Source: Tragulus kanchil (taxonomy: Eukaryota > Chordata > Mammalia > Artiodactyla > Tragulidae). Taken from it: a stretch of 64,000 bases of DNA. A model generated the notes under the pieces. The model worked only from the letters and a program-made list of their open reading frames with translations. It did no database searches and was not told the origin of the DNA. The stretch lies in the NCBI GenBank assembly GCA_022376925.1, contig JAIOJX010000028.1, positions 66,367,001 through 66,431,000 on the forward strand, in the 5' to 3' direction. Positions 61,540-64,000 of this stretch are shown here, piece after piece. Every line of letters starts with the position of its first letter. Within the stretch, counting starts at the first letter, position 1. The translations under genes and the position numbers were made by a program.

Positions 61540-61722
61540 TTCACTTAGTTGTGTCCAGCTCTATGTGACCTCATGCACTATAGCCTGCCAGGCTCCTCTG
61601 TCCATGGAAATCTCCAGGAAAGAATAGTGGAGTGGGTAGTCATTCCATGCTCGAGGAGATCTTCCAAACCCAGGGATAGAACTAGCGTCTCCCATATTGC
61701 AGGCAGATTCTTTACCTTCTGT
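61540..61722 (-). mobile_element. Bov-A2 SINE, minus strand
   Basis: 'agcctgccaggctcctctgt', 'ccatggaaatctccaggaaa' and 'ggagtgggtagtcattccat', then 'gcaggcagattctttacc', mark a reverse-complement Bov-A2. The 69-codon ORF here is antisense SINE. Confidence 0.92.
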
Positions 61723-62280
61723 ATACTTAGGCTAATATCTGTGTTTTCTTTGATTTAGTTCACAAATGGCTTCTCTCTCCCTGTTTCATGACCATAAGGT
61801 TCTCTGTCTCTTTTGTACTACCTACTGATATGAGGCAATCTGTATAAAGCTAATGGAATAAATGCATGAAGAATTGTTATGCCAGAAATAGCAACTTTCA
61901 GGTAAGATCCCATCTTAAATAAAAAGTAATCTGTTTCTTAATTGAAAGGGAATAGAGATAACTGTAAAGCATCCAGTGTGCCTGTCATAAGAAAGAACCC
62001 TGGAAGCACAGTTTGGTGGCCTAGACGTTAGATCATACTATGATGGCTACATCAGAAATAAAAGTGTCTGTACGTTGAAATGCTTTTAAAACTGCTTCAC
62101 ATGATGGTTTAAATTAAATCAGAGTATATCAAATACTATATAAACAGTAAATGGCCAAATGATAGTAAAAGCATCATTAGTCATCCTTATATGGAACCTA
62201 TTCCTATATCATTTGGACTTGAGAGATTATTCCTAGTTCTGGCTGCTGAAATCGAGTTCTGCAGTCCACCGTACCACTCC
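61723..62280. other. Anonymous single-copy sequence
   Basis: No gene or repeat is recognised. Confidence 0.45.
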
Positions 62281-64000
62281 CCCCACCACCTCCAGTGTAT
62301 ATGAAACAAACTAAGTAGTGAATAAGGGTATGCCTGTAATTATCTTAAGGATAAGAGCAGAAATCTTCAGCATACTTACACACTGTTTAATGATATCTTA
62401 CTATTCTTGAACTGTTTTGGTGGTGGGATTTGCATCTAATTGCATGATGTACAGTAGATCACTTCTTAATGTAATGTTACACAAGAAGATGTATTTGGAT
62501 GGTGACAGAGTCCCATCTGCAATCATGTATTTGCAGCCTACAGAAATAGCCCCCAAACAGAGTCATGCAATTTCTGGATTTATTTTTTCATAACTTCTCT
62601 CTAAAATCCAAAAAGATATTATGACGTATGGGCACTGACTTCTTTTCAGGTTCCCATTCAAAATTTTGTATATTAGTGGAGAAGAAAAAAGAAGCAGTGT
62701 TTCTTGGAATTGTTTTGCTGTACTCTGGGTTGGGTGTGATTCGTAAGGACCAGATTGAACTCCAAGGCATGCACTGAAATAATGATGTGGAGCAAAATAT
62801 TCTTCTTATAAAATTCCTGAGTTTGGTTCTTTCTCAGTTCTTTGACTAATTAATTTAGAAATTATACAAAGGGGTTACCATCAACAGAGCAAATTTAGGA
62901 CGATTTTTAAACCTGACCTGATACTGAGTTTGGAAACCTCAGCGTATGGTGACACTGTAGTATGATGGGAGTGAAACATCTGGTCCAGTTCTAAACGGGT
63001 TACTTGGGTAACAGCCTCACCTGAGTGGGAAGCATGCAAATAAAGAGGAGGCCCATGAGAAGTCAGTTGGTAGGAGGAAAGAGCACAGGAAGGCTACTTA
63101 AGAACAACAGACAAAATGATACCAAAAGGCAAATATTTTAAACTCCTGAATGCACATTTGAGGCTTCCTAGGCAAAAGGGTAGGTCACAAGGAGAGAAAG
63201 AAAATAATGAGAAACATAGAAGTTAACCTTTCTGAATCGTAATGCCATATGCAGGAGTTTCCCAGCCATCAGTACCGTCCCCAAGGACCATTTATACTTC
63301 ACAGCATTAATATTCATTAGGTGTAACCCTTTAAATTCCCCCGCAATTTTAAACCCTAATGCCATATGCAGGAGAATTGTCACCGACCATCCCCACCACC
63401 TCCAGTGTATATGAAACAAACTAAGTAGTGAATAAGGGTATGCCTGTAATTATCTTAAGGATAAGAGCAGAAATCTTCAGCATACTTACACACTGTTTAA
63501 TGATATCTTACTATTCTTGAACTGTTTTGGTGGTGGGATTTGCATCTAATTGCATGATGTACAGTAGATCACTTCTTAATGTAATGTTACACAAGAAGAT
63601 GTATTTGGATGGTGACAGAGTCCCATCTGCAATCATGTATTTGCAGCCTACAGAAATAGCCCCCAAACAGAGTCATGCAATTTCTGGATTTATTTTTTCA
63701 TAACTTCTCTCTAAAATCCAAAAAGATATTATGACGTATGGGCACTGACTTCTTTTCAGGTTCCCATTCAAAATTTTGTATATTAGTGGAGAAGAAAAAA
63801 GAAGCAGTGTTTCTTGGAATTGTTTTGCTGTACTCTGGGTTGGGTGTGATTCGTAAGGACCAGATTGAACTCCAAGGCATGCACTGAAATAATGATGTGG
63901 AGCAAAATATTCTTCTTATAAAATTCCTGAGTTTGGTTCTTTCTCAGTTCTTTGACTAATTAATTTAGAAATTATACAAAGGGGTTACCATCAACAGAGC
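62281..64000 (+). repeat. Direct duplication 22 (offset 1110), cut by the window end
   Basis: 62281-62890 recurs at 63391-64000; copy 2 runs off the window. The bases just before copy 2 (63379-63390) look like a shortened version of those before copy 1. The sequence is anonymous; the 60-codon minus-strand ORF in each copy has no recognisable feature. Confidence 0.96.
63240..63374 (+). repeat. 18-bp direct repeat pair
   Basis: 'taatgccatatgcaggag' occurs at 63240-63257 and again at 63357-63374, 117 bp apart, just before the junction of duplication 22. The flanking sequences differ. Confidence 0.85.

Noticed and set aside
1..64000. A satellite or CRISPR-like array
   Set aside because: Each duplicated unit has a different sequence and occurs only two or three times. 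There is no short repeat with regular spacers, and the genome is mammalian.

Overview
This window is nuclear DNA of a ruminant mammal. It carries Bov-tA (tRNA-derived) SINEs, Bov-A2 SINEs and BovB (RTE) LINE 3' ends, a combination restricted to ruminant genomes, on a background of ordinary eutherian repeats: L1, HAL1-like L1, L2, MIR, an MLT1-like LTR and a Tigger DNA transposon. It is AT-rich and intergenic or deeply intronic. I found no open reading frame, splice-site-flanked exon or promoter that I can support as a host gene. All longer ORFs fall inside repeats, run antisense to repeats, or lack any recognisable feature.

Layout: 0.8-1.2 kb, degraded L1 3' sequence; 2.6-3.0 kb, two BovB 3' ends in inverted orientation; 3.2-11.6 kb, mostly anonymous sequence with MIRs and a TA/TC microsatellite; 11.6 kb, a 33-bp 5' fragment of U2 snRNA in a perfect 17-bp target-site duplication; 12.4-14.9 kb, MLT1-like LTR, L2 and MIR; about 15.2-27.5 kb, one old plus-strand L1 (5' region, ORF1, ORF2, 3' end) with SINEs inserted; 27.7-28.2 kb, a Bov-A2 with a Bov-tA inserted at its tail that carries a 23-C run; 29-31 kb, L2; 32.1-36.2 kb, minus-strand HAL1-like L1; 37-40.4 kb, a Bov-tA fragment and anonymous sequence; 41.5-43.4 kb, minus-strand L1 pieces; 43.4-47.7 kb, a minus-strand Tigger with recognisable DDE transposase remnants and an inserted SINE; 48.4-50.5 kb, plus-strand BovB with its YADD reverse transcriptase box; 50.5-52.8 kb, minus-strand L1/HAL1 5' half; 54.5-57.5 kb, L2; 57.6-64 kb, scattered Bov-A2 and MIR in anonymous sequence.

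The dominant unusual property is structural. At 22 places the sequence steps back on itself: the last 0.9-1.2 kb before a junction is repeated, almost identically, immediately after it. About 23-24 kb of the 64 kb is second-copy sequence. The junctions are often 1.9-2.9 kb apart, ignore repeat boundaries, and have their mismatches, short fillers and T-runs concentrated at the junctions. This looks like a chain of partly overlapping fragments (about 2-5 kb, overlapping about 1.1 kb) placed end to end without merging, so it is more likely an assembly artefact than biology. Once collapsed, the locus would be about 40 kb. I found no previously undescribed biological system. The most distinctive biological detail is the tailless U2 retropseudogene.
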